Below, piece after piece: positions 19,536 to 28,029 of a stretch of DNA of 64,000 nucleotides. This DNA is from an uncultured bacterium. Its GTDB lineage: Bacteria; Planctomycetota; UBA8742; UBA2392. The translations under genes were made by a program, and so were the position numbers. Position 1 is the first letter of the stretch. Every line of letters begins with the position of its first letter. The stretch covers positions 62,001 through 126,000 of the forward strand of contig CALLQI010000017.1 of the NCBI GenBank assembly GCA_938014885.1. Direction: 5' to 3'. A model generated the notes under the pieces. That model was given only the letters and a program-made list of their open reading frames with translations, was not told the DNA's origin and did no database searches.

Positions 19536-19554
19536 GCGGACTAAAGTAGTCCGC
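19536..19554. promoter_or_regulatory. Inverted repeat upstream of nifU
   Basis: Seven-base arms GCGGACT (19536-19542) and AGTCCGC (19548-19554) flank a five-base spacer in the region between the divergent ygcG-like and nifU genes, about 40 bases before the nifU start. Size and place fit a dimeric repressor operator, for example an Rrf2/IscR-type regulator of Fe-S genes, but the regulator is a guess. Confidence 0.4.
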
Positions 19555-19596
19555 TTCCCCGTTTCTATGCGGGAACGCTTGGTGTAACCTCACGTC

Positions 19597-20511
19597 ATGA
19601 TCGGCTACTCGGAAAAAGTACGCGAGCACTTCATCAACCCGCGCAATGTCGGCGAGCTTGCCGGCGCGACCGTCGTGGGCGAGGTCGGCACCATGGCCAG
19701 CGGACAGGCTTTGCGCCTGTACCTCAAGATCAACGGTGACGAAGTCATCGAAGACGCGCGCTTTCAGGTCTTCGGCAGTCCCAGCGCCATCGCCAGCAGC
19801 AGCGCGCTGACCGAAATGCTCAAGGGCAAGCATATCGATGAGGCCGCGCGCATCACCGCCGACGACATCAGCAACTACCTGGGCGGTCTTCCGCCCGAGA
19901 AAATGCATTCATGCGTGATGAGCATGGAAGCGCTGGAAGTGGCCTACGCGCGCTTTCGCGGCATTGAGCTGGACTCGGAACTTGATGAAGACGACGTACT
20001 GAACATCTGCCGCTGCTACAGCGTGCCCGAGCACAAGATCGAACGCGCGATCCGCGACAACAACCTGACCACGATCGAAGAGATTACCCACTTCACGCAG
20101 GCAGGCGGCGGCTGCACCAGCTGCCACACTGACCTGCGCCTGATACTGCAGCGCGTACGCGCCACGATGGCCGAGCCCGCCAAGACCGCCGAAGCACCCA
20201 AGCAGACGCCGCTGCCGGCCACGGCAGGTGCCGACGTGCCCACGCTGCGCAAGATGCAACTAATCCAGGAAGTGCTGGACCGCGAAGTGCGGCCCGGCCT
20301 TGCCATGGACGGGGGCGACATGGAACTGGTCGATGTGCGCGGCAATGAAGTGCTGGTGAAGTTGCACGGGCACTGCAACAGTTGCTCAAGCAGCAGCGCT
20401 ACAATGAAGTTCTTCGTTGAAGACAAGCTGCGCGAAATGGTAGACCCCGCGCTGCACGTGGTGGACATCACGGAACACAGCGCGGACCTGCACGCGCCCC
20501 CGATGCGCTAG
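19597..20511 (+). CDS. nifU: NifU-type Fe-S protein lacking canonical scaffold cysteines
   Basis: 304 residues with the full three-part NifU layout: an IscU-like domain (1-125), a BFD-like [2Fe-2S] domain (about 135-180, with ICRC at 137-140 and GGCTSCH at 171-177), and a C-terminal NfuA-like domain (about 218-290, CNSC at 260-263). The BFD and C-terminal cysteines are intact. In the IscU domain all three scaffold positions differ: SCGD is ASGQ (Ser35), FGCGS is FGSPS (Ser61), and MHCS is MHSC, so the remaining Cys106 is shifted by one. The sequence otherwise matches NifU closely. It is followed after six bases by nifS. It probably delivers or stores Fe-S clusters rather than building them on the classic site. 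Confidence 0.85.
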   Translation: MIGYSEKVREHFINPRNVGELAGATVVGEVGTMASGQALRLYLKINGDEVIEDARFQVFGSPSAIASSSALTEMLKGKHIDEAARITADDISNYLGGLPPEKMHSCVMSMEALEVAYARFRGIELDSELDEDDVLNICRCYSVPEHKIERAIRDNNLTTIEEITHFTQAGGGCTSCHTDLRLILQRVRATMAEPAKTAEAPKQTPLPATAGADVPTLRKMQLIQEVLDREVRPGLAMDGGDMELVDVRGNEVLVKLHGHCNSCSSSSATMKFFVEDKLREMVDPALHVVDITEHSADLHAPPMR

Positions 20512-20517
20512 GCAAAC

Positions 20518-21747
20518 ATGGCATCCCAGCCCGTTTATCTGGACAACAACAGCACGACGTTTCCCGCCCCGCAGGCCGTGGAGTCGATTTTGCCGTTGCT
20601 GGGTGAGTTCTATGGCAACCCCAGCGCCGCGCATTCCGCGGGACAGCGTGTGCGCCACGAGATCGAACTGGCGCGCGAACAGGTGGCCGCCTTGCTTGGC
20701 TGCAAGCCGTCTGAGGTCACCTTCAACAGTGGTGCCACCGAAGGCAACAACACCGCGATCTACGCCGCGCTGGAAGTACTGCCGGAGCGAAAGCACATCA
20801 TCACCGTCCGCACCGAGCACAGCAGCGTGCTGGAAGTGGCCCGCAGCCTGGCTGAGCGCGGCTATCGCGTCACGGAATTGACGGTGGATCGGCTGGGTCA
20901 CCTGGACCTGGCCGAACTCAAGAACGAAATCAGCGGCGACACGGCACTCGTCAGCGTGATGTGGGCCAACAACGAAACCGGACTGATTCATCCAATTGCC
21001 GAAGTAGGCGACATTGCCAAGCAGTTCGGCGCGCTGCTTCACGTTGATGCCGTGCAGGCGGCGGGCAAGCTGCCGATTGACCTGAAGGCGCAGGCGGCCA
21101 TCGATTATCTCACGATCAGCGGACACAAGTTTCACGGCCTCAAAGGTGCGGGCGCGCTGTTTGTGCGCGAGGGCACCGGCTTCAGCCCCTTGCTGCGCGG
21201 CGGCCACCACGAAAGCGGCAAGCGCGCGGGTACCGAGAACGTGCTGGGCATCGCCTCAATGGGTGCGGCCGCGAGGCTGGCGCGTGAGAGCTTCGAAGCC
21301 AACGTAACGGCGATGCGGGCCATGCGCGACAGGCTGCAGAACGGCCTGCTTTCGCGCTGCGACGACGTGATCCTGAATGGCGACCAGCACGAACGCCTGC
21401 CCAACACGCTGAACGTTGGCATCAAGTTCATCGACGGTGAGGCTTTGCTGATGATGCTCGATGCCGCCGGCATCATGGTGACCGCAGGCAGCGCATGCAT
21501 GTCAGGCAGCATGGAGCCCAGCCATGTGCTGAAGGCCATGAACGTCCCGCTGTCGGCCATCCACGGCAGTTTGCGCTTCTGCACCAGTCGCTACACGACC
21601 ACCGACGAGATTGACCGCGCGCTCGACACCACCGTCGGCATCATCAAGCGACTTCGAGAAATGAGCCCATTTGGCCGCGAGGCCAAGGCCGGCACCCCCA
21701 CCGTTGCCGAGATTGAACGGCACAAGGCGTACTTTGCCCGGGCATGA
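20518..21747 (+). CDS. nifS: NifS-type cysteine desulfurase
   Basis: 409 residues; PLP-dependent enzyme that takes sulfur from cysteine for Fe-S cluster assembly. N-terminal VYLDNNSTTFPAP, the NSGATEGNN turn near 80, and TEHSSVLE are typical NifS/IscS motifs. The PLP-binding Lys is in SGHKFHG near residue 203. The sulfur-carrying Cys is present in SACMSGSMEPSHVL near 325. Length matches the family (about 390-410). It starts six bases after nifU, so the two are co-transcribed and would act as a sulfur donor/cluster carrier pair. The active site looks complete, unlike the NifU scaffold. Confidence 0.92.
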   Translation: MASQPVYLDNNSTTFPAPQAVESILPLLGEFYGNPSAAHSAGQRVRHEIELAREQVAALLGCKPSEVTFNSGATEGNNTAIYAALEVLPERKHIITVRTEHSSVLEVARSLAERGYRVTELTVDRLGHLDLAELKNEISGDTALVSVMWANNETGLIHPIAEVGDIAKQFGALLHVDAVQAAGKLPIDLKAQAAIDYLTISGHKFHGLKGAGALFVREGTGFSPLLRGGHHESGKRAGTENVLGIASMGAAARLARESFEANVTAMRAMRDRLQNGLLSRCDDVILNGDQHERLPNTLNVGIKFIDGEALLMMLDAAGIMVTAGSACMSGSMEPSHVLKAMNVPLSAIHGSLRFCTSRYTTTDEIDRALDTTVGIIKRLREMSPFGREAKAGTPTVAEIERHKAYFARA

Positions 21748-21748
21748 C

Positions 21749-22438
21749 ATGGATTTCCCCGCGCTGCAACCAGTCCGCAAGGCCTACGAGGCCGGCTTCG
21801 TGGCTGAGGCCGCGCGGCTGGCACGCGAATTGGCCCCTGCGCTTGACACTCCGGAGATGCTGGCGCTGGCCGAACTGATGCACGAGCAACTCGCTTTTGC
21901 CGGGCTGGTAGAGGCCTGGCGCAAGCGCCGTACGATCACCGGCCTGGAGGACCGCGAGCTGCAACCCTGGGCCAACGCCCTGAACGCGCTGGCAGTGGAG
22001 CATGTGCGCGAACGCCGTACGGATGAAGCGTTGCCGCTGTTCACGCTGGCGCTGGAATCCGCGCCTGAGCTGCGTTACGTGCGCCGCAATCTGGCCTCAT
22101 GCCTGCTTGAGAAAGGCGAGGTCCTGCAGGCCATGATTGAGCTGGATTACCTGCTTGCCTCGGAACCTGGCGACACCGATTCCCTGTTGCTGAGCGGCAT
22201 CGCTCACTACCAGGTCGGCGACCCACAAGCTGCGCTCGAGCCGTTGCAGAAGGCTGCCGACGCAGGCAGCCCCGAGGCCGCGCTGCAACTGTTGAAGGCA
22301 CAGTGCCTGCTGGACCAAACTGCGGCTGCGGCCGCCACCCTGGCACAACTGCGCGCACTGTACCCGGAACGTGCGGAAGCAATGATCGCGGCCGAGTTGT
22401 CCGAGCCCGGCAGCCCGCTGCACAGGCTGCAGTCATGA
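21749..22438 (+). CDS. TPR-repeat protein
   Basis: 229 residues. ATG 21749 lies one base after the nifS stop; the longer frame starts inside nifS and is discarded. The whole protein is made of helical pairs with the TPR pattern, clearest at DEALPLFTLALESAPELRYVRRNLASCLLEKG and DTDSLLLSGIAHYQVGDPQAALEPLQKAADAG. No catalytic motif or signal peptide. It closes the nifU-nifS transcript and ends before a strong terminator. It may be an assembly or interaction partner, but nothing shows with what. Confidence 0.75.
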   Translation: MDFPALQPVRKAYEAGFVAEAARLARELAPALDTPEMLALAELMHEQLAFAGLVEAWRKRRTITGLEDRELQPWANALNALAVEHVRERRTDEALPLFTLALESAPELRYVRRNLASCLLEKGEVLQAMIELDYLLASEPGDTDSLLLSGIAHYQVGDPQAALEPLQKAADAGSPEAALQLLKAQCLLDQTAAAAATLAQLRALYPERAEAMIAAELSEPGSPLHRLQS

Positions 22439-22453
22439 AGCCTGCGTCAAACA

Positions 22454-22479
22454 AAACCGCCCCGTTGCCGGGGCGGTTT
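22454..22479. terminator. Bidirectional Rho-independent terminator
   Basis: An 11-bp stem (AAACCGCCCCG with its complement, 22454-22464 and 22469-22479) and a loop TTGC lie between the convergent TPR gene and the pilin gene. The minus-strand read ends in TTTTGTTT, the plus-strand read in TTTGCATTT, so it can serve both. Confidence 0.85.
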
Positions 22480-22499
22480 GCATTTCTGTTGGCTTTCGA

Positions 22500-23141
22500 C
22501 TACTCAAAGGTCTTGTCGAAAGGCGGCTTCGAGCCGATCACATCCTTCGGATTGGCAAAGGTAGTGGCGTCGATGCGGTACGTCGCTTCGACCTCGTCTG
22601 CCATGATGTAGGCCGCGGTGTCTGCGTCAGTCCACTGCACAATCACACCGTGGTCCGGATAGTTGGCCCAGTTGTCGCTGTCGAAAGTCAGCAACACCTT
22701 GCGGTCGTTGCCGCGCTTCTTCATCAGCGTCAGCAGGTCTTCAGCCTTGGGTGCGGTGTAGCTGCAGTTGCTGGACAAGAGTTCCATATCCGCGTTGTCC
22801 GCCAGGCCCTTGTCGGCCGGAGAATCGGGCCCGTTCAGGCTGACGATCTTGGAGATGATTTCCGCGTCCAGGACCTTGGCCTTGAACGCCTTTTCGTAGA
22901 ACTTCAGACCTTCAGTGCCCTTCATCGGCGCCTTGCTGAGCTTGGCCTTCTTGCCCGAGTCAGCGTTGATGCCGTTGATGGCCTGCATGATGTCGCCAAC
23001 CTGCTTTACCTCGAGTTTGTTCTTGGCGTCCGTCAGGCGCGGAATCACGGCCACAGCCAGGATGCCGACCAGCAGTCCAAGAATGCCGATGACCACCATC
23101 AGCTCAACCAGGGTAAAGCCCTTGCGTGTATTGCGTTTCAC
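22500..23141 (-). CDS. Type IV pilin-like / type II pseudopilin protein
   Basis: 213 residues, GTG start at 23141 preceded by AAGGGGAA. The N-terminus has a short basic leader and the prepilin peptidase site KGFTLVELMV (cleavage after Gly8, mature Glu5 at position 13), then a hydrophobic helix of about 22 residues. The C-terminal domain ends with a segment (GVIVQWTDADTAAYIMADE) similar to major pseudopilins. It lacks an obvious Cys pair. No secretion or assembly genes are adjacent, so the machine must be elsewhere. The MshEN-repeat gene just upstream may be functionally related to pilus or secretion control. Confidence 0.85.
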   Translation of the reverse strand: MKRNTRKGFTLVELMVVIGILGLLVGILAVAVIPRLTDAKNKLEVKQVGDIMQAINGINADSGKKAKLSKAPMKGTEGLKFYEKAFKAKVLDAEIISKIVSLNGPDSPADKGLADNADMELLSSNCSYTAPKAEDLLTLMKKRGNDRKVLLTFDSDNWANYPDHGVIVQWTDADTAAYIMADEVEATYRIDATTFANPKDVIGSKPPFDKTFE

Positions 23142-23302
23142 TTCGGTTCCCCTTTATTGGGTTAAAATGTTCGTGAGCCCTGTTTATGGAGGGTATCCGA
23201 CACCTCCAGTATCGGGAAATGGCCCTGCCAGTCAAGCAAAAGCGCTGCGGCGCCCCGTCAGCAGACCGTGGGAAACCCTGTAAACTGAGCCTACTTGGCT
23301 GT

Positions 23303-23977
23303 TTACGCCCCGGGTTTGGGCGGCTGAAAATCGTTGCCCAAATTCCGCATGGACTCGGGCAGTTCGGCATCGGCCTGTGACTTCAGTGCCTGTTTGCGGT
23401 CGCCGTCGTCGATTGAGCCATCGACCTTGAGCGCCGGCATGGTCACCGGGCGTTCCAGTTCCGGGTGGCCGCACTTGGGGCACGCGATGTTCATGCCCTC
23501 TTTCCAGTTCAGCACGTTGAACTTGCTGAAGCATGCGGGGCAGCCGAGGATCGTAATGTTCTGGCTCTGCAGCAGTTCATGGACTTTGTCGGCCGCCAGC
23601 ACGGCACGGCTGACCATGACTTCGCCCAGTCGGAAGAACAGATTGAAGCGCTCAAGCTTGGCTTGTTCGCGGATGCACTCATGCACCTGCTGCTCTGAGC
23701 AATAGCCCTTTTCGATGGCGAGGCGCCCAAGCGTCATGCCCATCTTGCGCACAGCCGGCGACATCTCGAGACGTGAGCGATTCTCACGCTGGATGGCCAG
23801 CACGGTCATCAGCTCTTCGTCGCTGAGGAAGCCAAGGTCGACCATCATCTTGCCAAGGTGCGCGCCTTCGGGCGCGTTCTCCTGGGCTTCGACGGCCTTG
23901 GTCAGCTGCTCTTCGGTGATGAAACCGCAAGAGACAGCGATCTTGCCGAACAAGACTTCAACTTTACTGGTGGCCAT
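23303..23977 (-). CDS. MshEN-like repeat protein with zinc ribbon
   Basis: 224 residues from ATG 23977 (weak ribosome site); a -10-like TATATT lies about 30 bases upstream. Four copies of a 23-residue motif of the type LGxxxVxxGxxSxxxLxxxLxxQ occur at about 10-32, 41-63, 83-105 and 117-139. They are arranged as two pairs, each like the N-terminal MshEN domain of type II/IV secretion ATPases. A zinc ribbon follows (Cys146, Cys149, Cys166, Cys169). The acidic/proline tail is disordered. MshEN domains of known ATPases bind cyclic di-GMP. Here there is no ATPase, so it may act as an independent sensor or adaptor. Confidence 0.7.
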   Translation of the reverse strand: MATSKVEVLFGKIAVSCGFITEEQLTKAVEAQENAPEGAHLGKMMVDLGFLSDEELMTVLAIQRENRSRLEMSPAVRKMGMTLGRLAIEKGYCSEQQVHECIREQAKLERFNLFFRLGEVMVSRAVLAADKVHELLQSQNITILGCPACFSKFNVLNWKEGMNIACPKCGHPELERPVTMPALKVDGSIDDGDRKQALKSQADAELPESMRNLGNDFQPPKPGA

Positions 23978-24084
23978 TGCAGAAGGCTTTCGTGGGCGAT
24001 GGCCAGAATATAGCACCCGTCTATTCGGCAGAAAGGCACTTGCCGGTGCCGCAACTCGCAAATGACCGCGCGCGCCCCCTCCGG

Positions 24085-26472
24085 TCACGAGATCACGATC
24101 TTGATCTTCTGGACAAGGTTGTAGGTTTTGTCTGTGTAACGCAGCTTGATCTGCAAGGGGACTTCAACCGTGTACTCGCCAGGAGTGGCGATGGAGCCGT
24201 GAACTACCAGCCTGAGCGGCCCGAGATTGACGTCCTTCACGACCTTTAGAGTGACGCCATCAGGCAGGACTACGTCGTCAATTTGCCATATCAAGTCGTA
24301 CTCAAATCGAGTATGGGCCTTCCAATCTTTCGGTTTGGTAACCTCGTAGCGCAGTTGAGTATCAAGCTTGCGCCCTGCGCTGGCGCGTATCAGGGCATCC
24401 GTCGGTACCTCGACGTTCTCAGGTACGGGCAATGGAACAATCTTCAAGCACACTCTTAGCACTAGTTCAATCGGGTCAGGCAAGTACTTCAGATGCAAAT
24501 TCAGTTTGACTTGGATCTCTTGGTCAAAGACTTCCAAGGGCTTGCCTGAGAGGCTGATGGAAGCCCCGGACCCACCTTTCGGATCGTGGAGGAGCGCGCT
24601 CACGCCTTTCGGAAGCAATTCCGTCACTTCTTCCAGTGTGCTAACCCATCGTACTTCGGCTTTCCACGATCGCAGGTTCGTCCACTGCTCGCTAGCTTTG
24701 GCCGAGAAGCCCGCATGCCCGTGAACCGAGTCGCCAACGTAGCCGCTGACATGCGTGACACTGAACTCTCCCAGTTCACTAGGCACTTCGTCGAGTGGTA
24801 TTGGCACCACTTCGACCGTGACCACGCGTTCGATGGGAACCCAAGGGTGCCGCTGACCTAGCCGCACTCTCGACGTTGCCTTAAAAGTGAACACACCGAC
24901 CTCTTCGGCAGTGCCGTGGATGTTCGCACTGCCGTAGCCCGACCGTTTGAGCCAAGTCGGCAAGTCCGTCCAGGCGAATTGCTCGTGTTCAACTCGCACC
25001 TTGGGATTGGTCCAAACCACTTCGGCTGCTCCGTTCAAGTAACAGCCCAGCGAAATCCGAATACTGTTGGTGGTCGTCGTCCGGTCGTACAGCCCAATGC
25101 TGAGTGCCACTGCAATGGTACCCGGCGTCTCAATCCTCTCGTGAACTTCAATCAACCACTTACCGTCTACAGTGCGCCCGTCAACATCGGTGACGCTTGC
25201 CTCAACAGGATGACTACCGGCTGTTGCCGTGGCGCTGAATCCCTCGTGGTACTCGTCCACACGTTCAGAACCATTTCGTTCAGTGTATTCAGTGTCGGCA
25301 AACGGTTTCGTGAGGCTTACTTTGTAAGGTCTGCGCCCTCCATTTATGGCAAACTCCCACGAAGTGTTGTTTCCGCCTTCATACGCAACCCCACGCTGCA
25401 TGAACGCTATACTGAGCGGTTCTATCCCCATCGCGTCGTCGCTCAGTTCCAGCTTCTCTAGAAAGAACTCGAACGTTCCCGTCTGCTTGAACACCGCGAT
25501 CGTCCAGAGGCGGCCACCGGCGATGATCATTTGCACTTTGTACAAACCATCTGCAAGCTCAGCGTAGTATCCGGTCATGCCCTTCCAGAGTCGCAACTCT
25601 TCGCGCGTGACAGGCGCGTCGGCGGCGCGAGCGAGCTCTGCAATCATCGAAGTAAATGGCGCTACAGGGTCGTGCCAGTCGAACCACGACACTTCCCAGT
25701 GGCCCCATGACGACCGGTGCATGGTCTCGCGCACTACCACTCCGTTATCGAGGCGGTGCGTCTGCACGGTCGGCTGATCCGGGAACTTGGCTGTGAAGCT
25801 GCCGTCGGGTGCGGTGTAGGTGATCCAGTCGTCGGTGTTGGTAGCGCCTCCGCCCGCGGCCCAGATGCCCAGAGCCACCAGCCCGATCATCACCACTGCG
25901 CAGGCCGCGATCAGTGCCCAACCCCAGCGCGGCATGCCGCGCCGAACCACCGGTGCCGGTCCGTAGAACGCGCCTGGCTGGCCGGGCCTCGCCTGCCCCG
26001 ACGCAAGGAATTGTGGCGGCTGCTGCGCGGGATAGGGTGCACCCTGCTGAGGCGGATAACGCAACGGCGGCTGTTGCGACGGGTACGGTGAACCCTGCGG
26101 CGGATACTGTGGCGGAACAGGCGCCGGATACGGTGCCCCTTGCGAAGGGTGCGGCGCTGGCTGCGGCCCTGCTGGCCCACGTCGCCCTGCCACCGGACTG
26201 GCGGGTGCCGTCTGCCCGGCAGTCTGCGGCGAGCTTGCCAAGCCGGCCGCACTGATCGGTTTGCGTGGATATGCTTTCTTTGGCGGCGGCAGGCTGGGTG
26301 CCGCCGTGCTGGGGGCCACTGAGGCCGGCGGGGCATCACCGTTCAGGATCGCGCCGGTCATCGGCTCAATCTGCGCGCGACAGTTCAGGCATACAATCGG
26401 CTCAGTCTGGCCAACGACGGGGGCCTTCACCGGCCACGTACAACGAGGACATGTGTAGCGATGTTGGTTCAT
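24085..26472 (-). CDS. Membrane-anchored Ig-like protein with N-terminal zinc ribbon and proline-rich region
   Basis: 795 residues, ATG 26472. Domains in order: a zinc ribbon (Cys8, Cys11, Cys28, Cys31), a Pro/Gln/Tyr-rich segment of about 120 residues with PPQ and PYPAQQ repeats, one membrane helix near 182-207, and a large extracytoplasmic part. After the helix a small domain (YTAPDGSFTAKFPDQP) resembles periplasmic lipoprotein folds, followed by several beta-rich Ig-like stretches. There is no catalytic motif. The bases encoding the C-terminal half look less GC-rich than neighbouring genes, and codon third positions are less G/C-biased. Function unknown; a membrane sensor or adhesion role would fit. 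Confidence 0.65.
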   Translation of the reverse strand: MNQHRYTCPRCTWPVKAPVVGQTEPIVCLNCRAQIEPMTGAILNGDAPPASVAPSTAAPSLPPPKKAYPRKPISAAGLASSPQTAGQTAPASPVAGRRGPAGPQPAPHPSQGAPYPAPVPPQYPPQGSPYPSQQPPLRYPPQQGAPYPAQQPPQFLASGQARPGQPGAFYGPAPVVRRGMPRWGWALIAACAVVMIGLVALGIWAAGGGATNTDDWITYTAPDGSFTAKFPDQPTVQTHRLDNGVVVRETMHRSSWGHWEVSWFDWHDPVAPFTSMIAELARAADAPVTREELRLWKGMTGYYAELADGLYKVQMIIAGGRLWTIAVFKQTGTFEFFLEKLELSDDAMGIEPLSIAFMQRGVAYEGGNNTSWEFAINGGRRPYKVSLTKPFADTEYTERNGSERVDEYHEGFSATATAGSHPVEASVTDVDGRTVDGKWLIEVHERIETPGTIAVALSIGLYDRTTTTNSIRISLGCYLNGAAEVVWTNPKVRVEHEQFAWTDLPTWLKRSGYGSANIHGTAEEVGVFTFKATSRVRLGQRHPWVPIERVVTVEVVPIPLDEVPSELGEFSVTHVSGYVGDSVHGHAGFSAKASEQWTNLRSWKAEVRWVSTLEEVTELLPKGVSALLHDPKGGSGASISLSGKPLEVFDQEIQVKLNLHLKYLPDPIELVLRVCLKIVPLPVPENVEVPTDALIRASAGRKLDTQLRYEVTKPKDWKAHTRFEYDLIWQIDDVVLPDGVTLKVVKDVNLGPLRLVVHGSIATPGEYTVEVPLQIKLRYTDKTYNLVQKIKIVIS

Positions 26473-26504
26473 GGCTGCGGATTATCGCAAGTAATGGGCG
26501 GCCG

Positions 26505-26536
26505 CAACAACAAATTCGCACAGTTGATTGTGCGCC
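26505..26536 (-). terminator. Probable terminator after the radical SAM gene
   Basis: On the minus strand, CGCACA and TGTGCG (26529-26534 with 26517-26522) pair around a six-base loop just after the stop codon at 26541. They are followed by AATTTGTTGTT. The stem is short but the T-rich tail supports it. Confidence 0.55.
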
Positions 26537-26540
26537 TGCG

Positions 26541-27839
26541 CTACACCTTCACGCGGGCGTTGAAGACTGCCTTGAATGCGCGGCTTGCGAACCAGAGTGT
26601 GGCCCGGTGAAGCGGATAAGCTGCGGGGTTCGGCATGAGGCCGCGGCATTCTTCGGGCAGCATGATGAGGCTTACTTTTACGTTGGGGGCTATGCCGATT
26701 GGCAGCCTTGCCTCCATGCAGCGCTTGTAGAAGTGCTGGAACACGGGCACCATCTCTTCCACGCGTGGCGGCTTTCGTTTGCCATAGGCTGCGCCTAGCA
26801 CCGGCCGGAACACGCATACCGTCGGGATCGCGCCGTGGTCTACGATCCAATCAATGGCGCGGATGCTGCTTTCTACTGGCTCTAGGCCCGCGATGATCTC
26901 GCCGTTTACGGTGTCGAAGCCGACCTTGTTCGCGCAGAAGTCAATCGCGTCCAGGTAACGCTTCAAACCCGCGCGGCGGGCTTTGCCCGGGCCGATCTCG
27001 ACGAATAGGTCAGGGTCCATTACCTCAAAGCAGAAGCTTACGTTGTTGATGCCGAGCTTCTTGAACTTGTGGTAGTTCTCGAAGTCCGCATCCGGCGGCG
27101 CCTGCAAACCGAGCAGCAGGTTGGTCTCGCGCTTCAGACGTTCATACAGCTCGTGAAACAAGCCCCAATAGTCATTGCTGTCGATGAAGCCGGTGTTCAC
27201 GTGCACGAACGTGATGCGGCTTTCCTTGCGCGCGGCCAGCACGGTTTCCACTACATCCTGGATGCTCTTTTCGGCCTCTTCCTGGGTGCCGAGGTTCTGG
27301 CCTTCGGTGCAGAACTTGCAGTACTCGTTTTCGCCGTTGGGGCCCCAGTTCTGGCAGCGCGGCCCCCAGTACACGCCAAGATACGTGCCTTGCAGGCAGC
27401 CGATGCGCTGCATCAGCTTGCCGCTGCTGGTGCGCTGCTTGTACCACTTGGGCTCAACCGGGATCGTGACTTCATCAACGCGCGAGGCGTTGGCGCGATC
27501 GAGCGTTTCCATCCACGGGCCGCGGCCGACCGTAGGCATGCCTTCATAGGCTTCGTACGAGAACGGCTTGTTCTCGCGCCAGATTTCGTAGCGGGCATCC
27601 TGCTTCACCAGCCAGTAGGGCGAATTGCGCACCCACCACTCGACGACCGGGATATTGCTGTACATGTCGCGGCCGATGATGACCTCGAGGCCGCTGCCGA
27701 GTCCGGCGCGATTGCGGATGATTTCACGGGCATCATCCCCGAGCTCACACGACGGGTCAATCTTCAAGCCCTTGCAATACAGGTCGAGCTTGAGGAACGC
27801 GTGGTTAACGCCTTGGCCTGTGAAAAGTCCGACTTCCAT
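26541..27839 (-). CDS. Radical SAM protein with widely spaced cluster cysteines
   Basis: 432 residues, ATG 27839 after AAAGGCGGCC. The Fe-S region reads Cys162-x11-Cys174-x2-Cys177 (CQNWG...YCKFC), unlike the usual Cx3Cx2C. After it come the expected radical SAM barrel features: a beta-strand FVHVNTG, a segment LLLGLQAPPD, then NNVSFCFEVMD and ETVNGEII-like strands, so the fold is credible. Residues 1-130 are a separate N-terminal part, with WWVRNSPYWLV resembling a substrate-binding region. I do not recognise the subfamily. It stands alone between a membrane protein and the divergent hibernation factor. The reaction is unknown. Confidence 0.75.
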   Translation of the reverse strand: MEVGLFTGQGVNHAFLKLDLYCKGLKIDPSCELGDDAREIIRNRAGLGSGLEVIIGRDMYSNIPVVEWWVRNSPYWLVKQDARYEIWRENKPFSYEAYEGMPTVGRGPWMETLDRANASRVDEVTIPVEPKWYKQRTSSGKLMQRIGCLQGTYLGVYWGPRCQNWGPNGENEYCKFCTEGQNLGTQEEAEKSIQDVVETVLAARKESRITFVHVNTGFIDSNDYWGLFHELYERLKRETNLLLGLQAPPDADFENYHKFKKLGINNVSFCFEVMDPDLFVEIGPGKARRAGLKRYLDAIDFCANKVGFDTVNGEIIAGLEPVESSIRAIDWIVDHGAIPTVCVFRPVLGAAYGKRKPPRVEEMVPVFQHFYKRCMEARLPIGIAPNVKVSLIMLPEECRGLMPNPAAYPLHRATLWFASRAFKAVFNARVKV

Positions 27840-28029
27840 GGCCGCCTTTGTGAGCCATCGCGGGGCACTGCAAGGGGCTTACAGTCTAACGTGATGCATG
27901 CGCCGGTCCACGGGGCGTGATTAATGCGCACCGCAATCGCGGTTGGTGCTGTCGGTTTGGGTCGCGCGGGCGTAAACCTGTTGCAGCATCTTTGACAAGT
28001 CACCTCGGGGCGCCCAAAGGAGTACCGCC

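Noticed and set aside
19447..19908. Upstream extension of the ygcG-like frame into nifU
   Set aside because: It runs antisense through nifU, while ATG 19446 has GGAGAG and starts a signal peptide.
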